Shown in pieces: positions 10,244 through 19,009 of a DNA stretch of 64,000 nucleotides. The position numbers were made by a program, and so were the translations under genes. The notes under the pieces were generated by a model. It did not search any database, had not been told where the DNA came from, and worked only from the letters and a program-made list of their open reading frames with translations. Numbering within the stretch: the stretch's first letter is position 1; each line of letters begins with the position of its first letter. The stretch is taken from positions 434,001 through 498,000 of the forward strand of contig NC_133544.1 in NCBI RefSeq assembly GCF_048773025.1. Direction: 5' to 3'. The stretch is from Camelus bactrianus (Eukaryota; Chordata; Mammalia; Artiodactyla; Camelidae).

Positions 10244-12772
10244 AGGGGACAGGCATGTCCCACTGTCAAGGGAATGCCTCCCTCAGGATCTGAACCCCAA
10301 GAGCTCCTGCTTCCATCACTGAAAACCCCACCGAGGCTGCTCACCCCGGTCCCTGCAGCACTGCCCAGGAGTGGCCAGTCTAAAATGAGGTGCTCGTACA
10401 GCAGCTCAGCCTCCCTCGGTCTCCGAGAGGAAGGTGCTCCCGGGGCCGAGGGACAGCACAGCCAGGGGAGGCCTGAGATGGACACAGCATCGTTCTGGAC
10501 GTGGAGACGTGGAATCAGCGGGCGCTTCCCTTCTTCCATGAAGAGCCAGACTACAGTGAGATTGCGTTTGCTCCTGCCCCTCCTTTCTGCTTCCGGCCAC
10601 AGCAGCTACTCTACCATCATGAAGGAATGGCCAAGACATCCCCAGAGATGCAGCCACCACTCCCCGCCCCATAACCTCGTCCCTGAGCAAATCCCCACCC
10701 CACGTCCTCGCCCCACGGGGGAGGCCAGCCGGCCTTGGTGGACCCATTGAAGATCAGACCTTCTGTCGCCTGGAGCTGGAGGTGCTCCTTCGCACAGACC
10801 CTGACGACACCCCAGTCAGTGTCCTTCCCTGGGGACGTGGGGCACTTAGGAGACTCCCGAGAGTCTGCAGAGGGCGGGGGGCAGGCACCAGGATCTTTTG
10901 TTCTTTTTCCGACCGTTGTCTTTTGAAATGTATAGTGTGAGTTGGTGCCACTTTTTAAAAATTTGCTTGTGCGCTGTCATCTTTCTTTCTGGCCTTCCCA
11001 TTTTTGCTCATGCCACTGGGAATTAAGAGCGGGCACCCCGCTCCTCCCCCCTTCGGCAACCTCTCACAGCTGCTGCTTCACGACTGAAGCAGCCACGTGA
11101 CCTTGCATTGCTTCTGCCCTGAAACAAGACACGCTTTTTCCTCTTGCGTTTGTGCCCACAAGGACCTTCCTTCTGCAGTCAAGTGCCCAGAGACCAGGTC
11201 CCCATCAGTGGAGGCCAGCAGAAGCCGAGTCTCGGCCACAAAGCGCTCTCCCCTAGAACACGAGGACGGTTCTCATTACTTGCTGAAGCACACCTGTGTT
11301 CTGGCCATCTGGTCTACCACTGCCCCAGCTCTGGGGCAATGGGACCTTGGAGTGGGATTCACTTGCCAAGTCGTGGTGGCACTGCTTGGAGGGCCGTGGA
11401 GCCCCCAGGCCCACCAGCAGCCCCTGCCCTTCATCAAGGCCTCTGACCCCCAGGCAGATGTTGGGCATCACCTCTGACTCATCCATCTCCTGGACGTTGT
11501 GACCCAGGAGTTCAAGGAGCAGAGTGAATGCTGCTGCCACCCGCCTCCCACCATGGCAGACCTGAGGGCCTTTCCCTCTGGCTGCTCAGTCGCAGCTCAC
11601 TGGCTATTTTCAGCAGCAGCTGCACGGTGTATGCCGACTCTCACAAGGCAGCTGAGTGGCCAGGGCACCCTCCCTCCCTGCCTTTAGGAGCTCAGTCCTC
11701 AGCTCAAATCCAAGCTCTGCTCAGGGAAGCCAAGCCAGGAGACACCTTCCCGGTCACCTGCTCCAGAGGCGGGGGGGGGGGTGCTGTGAGACCACAGCAA
11801 AAGCCGGGAGACCAACTCCACATGGCTTCGGGGCCCAGTTCTGGCCACCCCACACACAGGTCCAGATGCCACACCGGCACTCACTGGGGCACACACCAGT
11901 AACACGCATGCCCTTCCCCTGGCATGTGCTGTGGTGGTTGGAGGCAGGAGCGAGATCCCAGAACTGGGCCATGGGACGCTGAGACAGCGGGAGGGGGCTG
12001 CCTTGAGGGAGCCCTGCCTACAGACTGGGAGCCGCCCGCACAGCCCCAGAGGGTCAGGCAGAGGAACCGCACTCCCCCAGGGAGCAGGACCTCAGCCCAC
12101 GAGGCGAGGGCAGGCTCAGGAGGCCATACCCCAGTGGTCCCGCCCCAGGTCCTCCCAGCTCTCAGGCCACACTCGCTGCTTCAGAGCAACAGACCCCTGC
12201 ACCTTCTCCACCCCTCCCCATCTCACCTCTCCTCTTCTCCCCAAACGGCCTCCTCCGTGGGCTCTTCTGGGCACTCAGTCCACAGTGCAGCCCTCATAGC
12301 TCAACGCTGGGGTCTCCTCTCACCACCCCGAACCCAGACGTGTCCACCCATTGCCCGTGGTCCTGGTGTATCTGGGGGCCTCCCAGCACGCCCGCCGGCC
12401 TGCCTGAGGCTGCTGCGTCTGGCATCTCCCCACCTCTCCTAGACCCAGGCCGGAGCCGTCCCAAATCCTGAGGCAGCAGCCTCACAGTCGCCACCGTTCT
12501 CCCAGCCCTCTGTCCCCCACCCCCTCCTGCCCACTCCCCTGTGGGAGCCTCCCTGTACCTGCAGGCTCACAACCCTCTCCCAGCACCCAGGCTTCCGCCT
12601 CTGATGCCCCAGGCCAGCCTGAATCTGTCCTCCAGCCTGCCCCAGACAGAAGCCGCCCTTCCTCAGCCTCTTTGCTGGGCACACAGCCCCCTTTACATCC
12701 AGTCACATCAGACCACCTACCATTCTCCTCCGGGCCTAGGACCCAGCCTCTAGATCTCAGCCTCAGCTGGAA

Positions 12773-12818
<46 letters not shown>

Positions 12819-13400
12819 CCCCTCCCCCGGGACCCCCAAGGTCTGGGCGGGTCTGGGCAGGGCTCCCTTAGACCACCATGCTCCCCCCTCGTAACCGCCC
12901 CCCTGCCCAGGGCATCAAAAGCTGAGATCCTTCCCAAAGGACCTTCAGCCCGGGGACAGGGCAGGGACCTGGGCCTGTGGGCACACAGTGGCCCGACACT
13001 TGGTGCACCCTCAGCCCCTGGGAGCCCAACTTCCCTGGAGGACTGTGAACACGGAGAAGTAACAAGGGGGCTGCTGCCGGCCCCACAGCTGCGACCAAAG
13101 AGAGTCCCGGACAGACCCCACGGGGGCCAGGCCAGGGCAGAGCCCGCCCCCCCTGGGGTCAGCACTGGCCTGGGCCCCTGCCCGCTGCCTTGCGGGGGGC
13201 CCAGCGCCAGGGCAGGTGGCCTCCAGACAGCCGGGGGGCACAATCTGGAATTTGCTCTTATTTCTGAAAGAAAAAGTCAGCTGTGCAGGCAGCCTTCGAC
13301 GCTTTGAGGATTGTTAGCAGATGACTTGTAGCTGGCCCAGGAATGCCTGTGAGGGCGGGCAGGGAGAGGTCTCCCCTGGGCTCTGTGGCCCACCTGCCAG
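10244..13400. other. D-J interval, non-genic
   Basis: GC-rich, unique-looking sequence. No D segment with paired 12-spacer signals was found by eye here; isolated CACAGTG heptamers (for example near 12,278 and 12,986) have no nonamer at 12 or 23 bp. Overlapping ORFs of up to 215 codons have no recognised domains. Confidence 0.4.
12774..12816. repeat. (CA)n microsatellite
   Basis: Uninterrupted CA dinucleotides for about 43 bp, about 0.6 kb upstream of the DQ52-like D. Likely length-polymorphic. Confidence 0.98.
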
Positions 13401-13407
13401 CCCTTGG

Positions 13408-13474
13408 GGTTTTGGCTGAGCTGGGAACCGCAGTGCTAACTGGAGCCACAATGACTGACAACTCTACAAAAACC
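13408..13474 (+). other. DQ52-like: IGHD7/DQ52-like D segment with both RSS
   Basis: 5' nonamer GGTTTTGGC (13,408-13,416), 12-bp spacer, heptamer CGCAGTG (13,429-13,435), D core CTAACTGGAGC (13,436-13,446), heptamer CACAATG (13,447-13,453), 12-bp spacer ACTGACAACTCT, nonamer ACAAAAACC (13,466-13,474). Core and 3' flank match human IGHD7-27, whose core is CTAACTGGGGA, and the position just upstream of the J cluster is the same. The 3' signal, which faces J, is good apart from one heptamer base (A for G); the 5' heptamer is off consensus and may limit D use in V-to-D joining. Confidence 0.9.
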
Positions 13475-13884
13475 TCTGGCCAGAGCCGCCCCAGGGCAGC
13501 CAGGTCCCCGCCCCAAGGGCTCACGGCCAGGTGCACAAGGGGGTCAGGTTTCCGGTGGACAAGAGATGGGTCACATCCCAGGCAAGGGACTAGGTCCCCG
13601 GGGCTGGGGGAAGGGGCCAGTGCAGCAGCCTGGGCCCCAGGTCGTGGGGAGCCCAGCTGGGATCAGGGCTGTGGGGTGAGTGGCGCCAAGCCTTGGAGCA
13701 GCAGGGCGCGTGGAAGGTCGGGCAGGGAAAGCGTGGTCTCGGGGGACCAAAGCAAGTCAGGTGTCAGGACGTCCGAATCCTCGACCAGGAATGATGTAGG
13801 AGGGAGCCAGCGGGGCCTCTCCTCAAGCAGAGAGCAGGCTTCTGGTTCCGGGCTCCCGGGCCCCAGCTCCCTGCACCTGTTCTT
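13475..13884. other. Spacer between DQ52-like D and first J
   Basis: GC-rich, no RSS-flanked element recognised. In human and mouse this area carries the DQ52 promoter/enhancer; no specific site is claimed here. Confidence 0.3.
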
Positions 13885-13929
13885 CCCCCATTGCTGGGGC
13901 TCCTGGGCACCTGGGCACCGTGTCCTCAG
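13885..13929 (+). pseudogene. JH pseudogene (most 5')
   Basis: Remnant of a J segment: 'ctgggcacctgggcaccgtg' followed by TCCTCAG|GTGAG, the conserved J end and donor. The W-G-x-G motif is not in a usable frame, and no nonamer or heptamer is recognisable upstream. Comparable to the J pseudogenes of the human cluster. Confidence 0.65.
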
Positions 13930-14078
13930 GTGAGCCCAGCGTCCAGTCTCCAGCCTGGGGGACTGTGGGGCTGGGGTGGGCTGAGCCAAGCAGTCTGTTG
14001 TCCCAGGCTTGGGACAGGAGGTCAGGGGCTGGCAGGAGGCAGGGGGACAGGAGAAGCAGCGGGGCAGAGGCCATGTTG

Positions 14079-14127
14079 CTGGAACCTCGATCACTGGGGC
14101 CAGGGCACCTGGCCACTGTGTCCTCAG
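14079..14127 (+). pseudogene. IGHJ1-like: JH1-like pseudogene
   Basis: Reads N-L-D-H-W-G-Q-G-T and then shifts frame because one C of the ACC-CTG pair is missing (ggcacctggcc for ggcaccctggtc). The donor TCAG|GTGAG is kept. The upstream heptamer candidate CATGTTG is poor and no nonamer is visible at 22-23 bp. Any product would be out of frame with CH1. Confidence 0.8.
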
Positions 14128-14390
14128 GTGAGCCTTCCCTGCGGCTGCTCTGCGTGGGCGTCCGGCCAGGTCCCTGGGCAGCTCCCCGAGCCTGCCTGCC
14201 CGAGGCCTGGATGAGGCTGCGGCTCCAGGGGACAGGCAGTCTTCTGGCCCCGTTAGGGGCAGTCCCTCGGGGTTCACAGAGCTCCTGGTGGTGCGCGAGC
14301 TCGTGAGAGCTGGGCTGAGGGAAGCCTGGGGGATAGGTGCCGGCTGGGAAGGAGAAGTTGTGGGCAGAGCCCAGCCAGGGCCCGGCTGGG

Positions 14391-14482
14391 GGTTTGTGCA
14401 CTGGGGGCCAGGCAGGCAGACCAGTGTGGCTACAGGTATCTCGAAGTTTGGGGCCAGGGCACCCTGGTCACTGTCTCCTCAG
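14391..14482 (+). other. IGHJ2: IGHJ2 with 22-spacer RSS
   Basis: Nonamer GGTTTGTGC (14,391-14,399), 22-bp spacer, heptamer CAGTGTG (14,422-14,428), J at 14,429-14,482 encoding YRYLEVWGQGTLVTVSS, donor CTCAG|GTAAG. Matches the camelid J2 as I know it. The last G forms a split codon with CH1. Confidence 0.93.
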
Positions 14483-14571
14483 GTAAGTACATCCTTTCCT
14501 TCCTCCCTCATCGCCCTGGGGTCTGTGTGGCCGTGGACAGTGAGGTCTGGCCCATCCAAGGGGCCCACACA

Positions 14572-14660
14572 GGTTTATGTCTGGGGGAGAGCCGGGACTA
14601 TGTCCCTGTGCAATGCTTTGGATGCATGGGGCCAGGGGACACTGGTCACTGTCTCCTCAG
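14572..14660 (+). other. IGHJ3: IGHJ3 with 23-spacer RSS
   Basis: Nonamer GGTTTATGT (14,572-14,580), 23-bp spacer, heptamer CCCTGTG (14,604-14,610), J at 14,611-14,660 encoding NALDAWGQGTLVTVSS, donor CTCAG|GTAAG. Its downstream flank to J4 is duplicated as the J5-J6 flank. Confidence 0.93.
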
Positions 14661-14980
14661 GTAAGACAGCTCTCTGCCCTTGGTCCTGGGCTGGGAAGGA
14701 CATTTCCAGAGATTCCTGGGTCTTTGCGGGGGCCCCAGGGGCTGCTTCTGAGGCCCTATGGCTGTTGGTCCTGGGAGATGGCGTCTCTCCAGTGGAGCGC
14801 GGGCTGGGCAGAGTGGGCCCGTGTCTGAGCCACAGAGACCGGGGGTCAGGGCTTTGTGCCGCCAGGTCGGTGGGCAGGCGGCTCGGGTTTTTGCACACCG
14901 CCTAACGGGGCCCGTGGCATTGTGATGAGTATAACTACTGGGGCCAGGGGACCCAGGTCACCGTCTCCTCAGGTGAGTCT
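14620..14980 (+). repeat. J3-J4 duplication block, copy 1
   Basis: From the J3 coding end through the J3-J4 spacer and J4 this aligns with 15,320-15,680 (offset 698-701 bp). Shared runs include 'ttccagagattcctgggt', 'gtggagcgcgggctgggcag', 'gccacagagaccgggggtca' and the J4/J6 nonamer and spacer. Confidence 0.85.
14886..14972 (+). other. IGHJ4: IGHJ4 with 23-spacer RSS
   Basis: Nonamer GGTTTTTGC (14,886-14,894), exact 23-bp spacer, heptamer CATTGTG (14,918-14,924), J at 14,925-14,972 encoding EYNYWGQGTQVTVSS, donor TCAG|GTGAG. A strong signal and the J most often seen in camelid VHH. The Q in GTQVTVSS replaces the usual L or M, lies next to the light-chain face, and is a camelid hallmark. Confidence 0.95.
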
Positions 14981-15268
14981 TCTCAAGCCTCTCTCCTCAG
15001 TCTCTCCGAGGGTTTTTGCTGCATTTTAGGGGGGAAATTAGGGCGTCTGAGTCTTGGCTCTAGAGGGCCTGGGGTCTTAGGAAGAGGGCCTGGGGGCCCC
15101 AGGCTCACACCAGCAAGGAGGGTCAGGCGCCCTCCCCTCCTGGGCTCTGCAGCCAGGGCCTTCTCTGCTGGTCTCAGCCACACTTGGCCTCTGGGGGCCC
15201 GAGGTCCCCAGCCCTGTGGGCCTCACTAGGTGTCATATGAGGTGGTCCCAAGAGCTCAGCCGGCCGCC

Positions 15269-15358
15269 AGCATTTGCCTGGGGTCTTGACACAGTTGTCA
15301 CAATGTGACAACCAGTTTGAATACTGGGGCCAGGGCATCCTGGTCACTGTCTCCTCAG
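15269..15358 (+). other. IGHJ5: IGHJ5 with weak RSS
   Basis: J at 15,308-15,358 encodes NQFEYWGQGILVTVSS, donor CTCAG|GTAAG. Heptamer CAATGTG at 15,301-15,307. The nonamer expected 23 bp upstream (15,269-15,277, AGCATTTGC) matches consensus at only about five of nine bases, so recombination is probably inefficient. I replaces T in WGQGT. By flank alignment it is the duplicate of J3. Confidence 0.85.
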
Positions 15359-15680
15359 GTAAGATAGCTCTCTGCTCTCAGTCCTGGGCTGAGAAAGAAA
15401 CTTCCAGAGATTCCTGGGTTATGTGGGAGCCGCGGGGAGGCTGTTTCTGAGGCCGCTTATCTGTCGGTCCTGAGGAGATGAGTCTCTGCCGGTGGAGCGC
15501 GGGCTGGGCAGAGTGGGCTCCGTGTCTGAGCCACAGAGACCGGGGGTCAGGGCTTTGTGTGGCCAGCTCGCTGGGAGGGGGGCTCGGGTTTTTGCACACC
15601 GCCTAATGGGGCCCGTGGCGTTGTGCTGACTTTGGTTACTGGGGCCAGGGGACCCAGGTCACCGTCTCCTCAGGTGAGTC
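15320..15680 (+). repeat. J5-J6 duplication block, copy 2
   Basis: Duplicate of 14,620-14,980. It carries J6 as the sister of J4, and J5 as the sister of J3. Point differences are spread through the block, so the event is older than the IGHM duplication downstream. Confidence 0.85.
15587..15673 (+). other. IGHJ6: IGHJ6 with 23-spacer RSS
   Basis: Nonamer GGTTTTTGC (15,587-15,595), 23-bp spacer, heptamer CGTTGTG (15,619-15,625; second base off consensus), J at 15,626-15,673 encoding DFGYWGQGTQVTVSS, donor TCAG|GTGAG. Duplicate of J4, with the same glutamine. The DFGY start is the form I associate with Camelus VHH (llama and alpaca usually DFGS). Confidence 0.93.
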
Positions 15681-16180
15681 CTCATCCCCTCCCCACTTCC
15701 ACTGCAGCTGAGGAGAGCTGGGGTGTGGGGGTCTCGGTGTTAGAGGCACAGGGGCATTTTGGGGCTCAGGAAAGGGAGTCGGGGAGAGGCTCCTCGTGAA
15801 CAGGGGCTGGAGGTGGGCCTCTCTGCCCCAGGGACGCCCTAGTGTGGGGGCCGGGCGGAGCCCTTGGCTGGTCTGGCCATTTAATTCGAGCGTTGCCAGG
15901 GGCTCCCGTCAGCTTTCGGCGGGGTGGCCGCTTGAGCTTGGCTGGATTTCCGAGGTGGAGTTAGGAGTCTGTGTTTCGTGGTCAGACGGCCCAGGCAGGC
16001 AGTGGCCGGGCTTCTGGGGGGCCAGACTGCAATGTGGGGTCTCCAGGGCGGCCGGGAGAGAGCGGCGCCGACAGAGGGTTCTGGGGCCCTCTGGGTTTGT
16101 GACTCAGAGGGTCACTTGCATGTGGTTCCGGGAGACAGTGCGGGTCCCCAGGCAGCCGCGGGGCCGTGCCAGGCCTCCGA

Positions 16181-16272
16181 GGTTTTTGTGGGGTGAGGCT
16201 GGAGCTTCCGCCATTGTGATTACTACGGCATGGACTACTGGGGCAAAGGAACCCTGGTCACCATCTCCTCAG
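16181..16272 (+). other. IGHJ7: IGHJ7 with 22-spacer RSS
   Basis: Nonamer GGTTTTTGT (16,181-16,189), 22-bp spacer, heptamer CATTGTG (16,212-16,218), J at 16,219-16,272 encoding YYGMDYWGKGTLVTISS, donor CTCAG|GTAAG. WGKG replaces WGQG, as known for the camelid last J; VTISS instead of VTVSS is a further change. The last J before the enhancer. Confidence 0.94.
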
Positions 16273-17144
16273 GTAAGAGTGGCCCCTCCAGGGCCTTTGT
16301 GTTCTTCTCCTGTCTGTGGGGTTTTCTGAGCATTGATATCTGGTCCTTAGGAGGGTCCATGTCCCCCAGGTGGCCTGGGCAGGGCTGGCCAGGAGGGGAT
16401 GGGGACCAGGTGCCCTGGGGATTTCAGAGCCTCTGGATTTTCTGACGCCTTTCAAAAATCGGAATAGTGCCAGCATTCAGGAGGGGTCTCAGGCAGGAAG
16501 GGCCACTGAGAGTGAGCCCCAGAACCCCCTTGGTGGCCAGGCGGTTTGGTCTGTGGCGGGAGAGCTTCTGCTGTTGCGGTCACAGAGTCGGCTGAGAGGT
16601 GTGCCCGACACCAGTGTTTGCACGCACGGGGCAGAGTGGAATACTCTCTGGGCTAGGAGCTGCGCTCTGGGCTAGACTGTACTGAAAATTCCTCGTTGCT
16701 TGGGAAGAGAACAGCCTGGTGAGGAAGGACAGGCAGAGTCTTGATCTTGGTGACAGCAGGGTGCCTCAGCCCCTGAAGCAGAGAACTTGGGAGGCTACAG
16801 CTGCTGGGCTCTGTGAGAAAAGTTTCTAAGAGAAAGGGAGGTGTTCATCAACAGGAGTACTTCGAAAATATTAAAAGGCAGGATAGCTTTGAAGTGGCTC
16901 CTGAGACAGATGACTAAGAAAATTGTGACTTTAAAATGTGAGAAATTTTCGAGCAATGACTTTTTTTAATGTTTAAGTATTTTAAATTCTTATCATTCAA
17001 TTAACAACCATGAACCATGTCTCTCGGGAGCCATTAGTTCTGAGTTAGGCCCAGAGCAGTTGTGCAGAGCTGTTGGCCCCTGATCCGGGGCTGAGCTTTG
17101 AGGTTAATAAATTCAGAGTATTATTCTTTAATTAACTGATGGTG
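16273..17144 (+). other. J-C intron, 5' part with AT-rich MAR-like tract
   Basis: Unique intron sequence. About 16,920-17,000 and 17,100-17,145 are AT-rich ('tttaaattcttatcattcaa', 'attattctttaattaactga') and flank the enhancer on its 5' side, as the matrix attachment region does in mouse. MAR function is inferred from composition and position only. Confidence 0.4.
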
Positions 17145-17345
17145 TTGAGTTAGCCAAGATGGCCGCAGGCAGCGCTGGCCACCTGCAGCAGGTGGCAGGA
17201 AGCGGCTTCGGCCGAGTCTATTTTAGGAAGTGAGAAAGCCCGAGTGGTAAATTTACAGCTTGTGGTTGCGAGGGTGGTTTGCCCAGCCTCGCGGCACTGA
17301 AGGTGCTCCACAGAGAAAAACAACACCTGGATAATTTGCATTTCT
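17145..17345 (+). promoter_or_regulatory. IGH intronic enhancer Emu core
   Basis: Ordered motifs of the mammalian Emu core: muE1 CAAGATGGC (17,155-17,163), paired E-boxes CACCTG (17,180-17,185) and CAGGTG (17,189-17,194), ETS/PU.1-like CAGGAAG (17,196-17,202), a second ETS GGAAGTG (17,226-17,232), CBF/RUNX TGTGGTT (17,261-17,267), muE4 CACCTGG (17,324-17,330) and the octamer ATTTGCAT (17,334-17,341). The end 'cctggataatttgcatttct' is close to human Emu. It drives mu germline transcription and supports V-D-J recombination. Present once only: the 11 kb repeat starts 46 bp past the octamer. Confidence 0.9.
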
Positions 17346-17390
17346 AAAAGAGGGCAAACTTGCTGACAGAAACTAGAACGTTCCGGTTTT

Positions 17391-18074
17391 AACTACTTGA
17401 GCTTAACTTTCAGACTTAGCTTATCAACTGCTCATTTATACTCATTTTCCAAGTAAGACCTTTAAGAAACTGCATAGCGAGGTGCAGTTTAGCAATGCAT
17501 TCGTATAATTTTTAAAGCGTTAATCCTTCAAGGTAGTTCATCGCAAACCGTCCTCCAGGGTCCCCAAAGCGCTGTTTTCACAAGGACTGTGTTCAGAGAT
17601 TTTAGTTGGTCGATTTTCTCTTCGTGATGAAGAAACACTCTGCTGTTCAGCTACAGTTGCCTTCGTCTCAGTGTTTGTCAAGACCGCTTTTCAGGTGCCC
17701 ACCTGAGGACGGGTTTTAGGGGAAATGTGTGTGTCCGTCATGAGCTGTTTCGGTCAGACGTGTGAGCTGGTGCATTGAGAGGATGCCCAGTGAGGTTCTG
17801 AATCAGAAGGGCAGGACACCTTAGAAGGACGGTCTGTTCTGGAAGGTCGACCCAGCGTCTGAGTTGAAGGTGCTCCGGTGGAGGGCCCCGGAGCGGGGGC
17901 CCCGGCCTCGCCACAGCCGGGGTCTCCTGGGACCACCCGGAGCTGGGAGCGGCAGGTGCGGTGTGTGCCGCCGGGCCCCTCGGCTGTCCGTGAATCAGTC
18001 TTCTTAATGGATCTGGAGGAACCCTTCCATGCCAGGGACCCCACGGAGCTCCCCAGGGGCCAGGCACCGAGACG
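17391..18074 (+). other. Candidate I-mu germline exon region, copy 1
   Basis: I-mu transcripts start just 3' of the Emu octamer and splice to CH1. A good donor ACG|GTAAGA lies at 18,074/18,075. The start site is not determined. The same donor recurs at 29,209/29,210 and 40,299/40,300, but those copies lack the octamer. A 66-codon frame crossing the donor is probably fortuitous. Confidence 0.35.
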
Positions 18075-19009
18075 GTAAGAGAGGCAGCCCCACTGCCAGA
18101 TTTCCTGCTCGGGACAGCGCGTAGGCAGCGTTTCTGCTCCACTCGGGGGAGGGCGGTCTTCAACGCCCGCTCGGTGAGACAGAGACTTGTTGTGTGAATC
18201 CCTCGAGGGGCCGCTGTCCGGCTGGGCCACGTCTGACTTTCCCTAAAGAACAGGCCAAGGACAGCGTGGCGGGGGCTGCTCCACAGCCCCCTAACTACTG
18301 CCGGCGTGGCTCCCGCTGCTTCCACAGACCCAAGGCACCCCTTACCACGTCCTCGCTTAAATGCACGCAGTTTAAACGCAGCTTTGGGTTTAAGGTCTTT
18401 GCTGTGTGTGTGAAGGTGGCCTCTGCTTTCTGCAGAGTTTATGATAAAGAGCAGAATTGTGAGTGGCAACCTCAGGTACAATGCGTTTCCTGGTCATTTC
18501 TAGTGAGGGATTTTCCTAGAGGGAACTTAGTCAAGTCGGGACTCACTTTAGACTCAGGAGGGAGGAATTCGCGCCAAGGGTAAGCGCACAGGAAGGCGAA
18601 GGCACCCGGGAGACGATCCCCAGGGCTCTCCTCTCCGCGAAGAAGCAATGCTGCCAGTTCCAGGGAGGGACCTTTCCTTCTGACAGTGGCCAGTGCAGCT
18701 CCTGAACAAGACGTGCTAAGGAGCTGAAAGCCTCCGGGCAGCATTTCATTCAGACAGCTGAAGGGGGGTAGCGACTGGTGCCGCTCAGGAGCCGTGGCCG
18801 CTGGGCCTGGGCAGGGACGGAGGAGCTGGGGTACCCGGAGTGAGGGGGACTCCGAGGAGGAGAAGGAGGAAGGGCCACCAGGAAGGAACTGACCCTGCAC
18901 CGAGCCCAGCTGTGCAGGACTCCTGGATGAGATGGCCTTAGCTGAGCCAGGCGGGTCTGGAGGTCCCACCCTTTCTGGCCGGTACCATGGGCTTTCAGGA
19001 AAGAACCGG
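18075..19009 (+). other. Pre-switch intron, copy 1
   Basis: Non-repetitive intron between the candidate I-mu donor and the switch core. ORFs on both strands recur identically in copies 2 and 3 because the block is duplicated; none shows a protein family. Confidence 0.5.

Noticed and set aside
12278-12992. CACAGTG heptamers suggesting further D segments
   Set aside because: No ACAAAAACC-like nonamer at 12 or 23 bp on the correct side.
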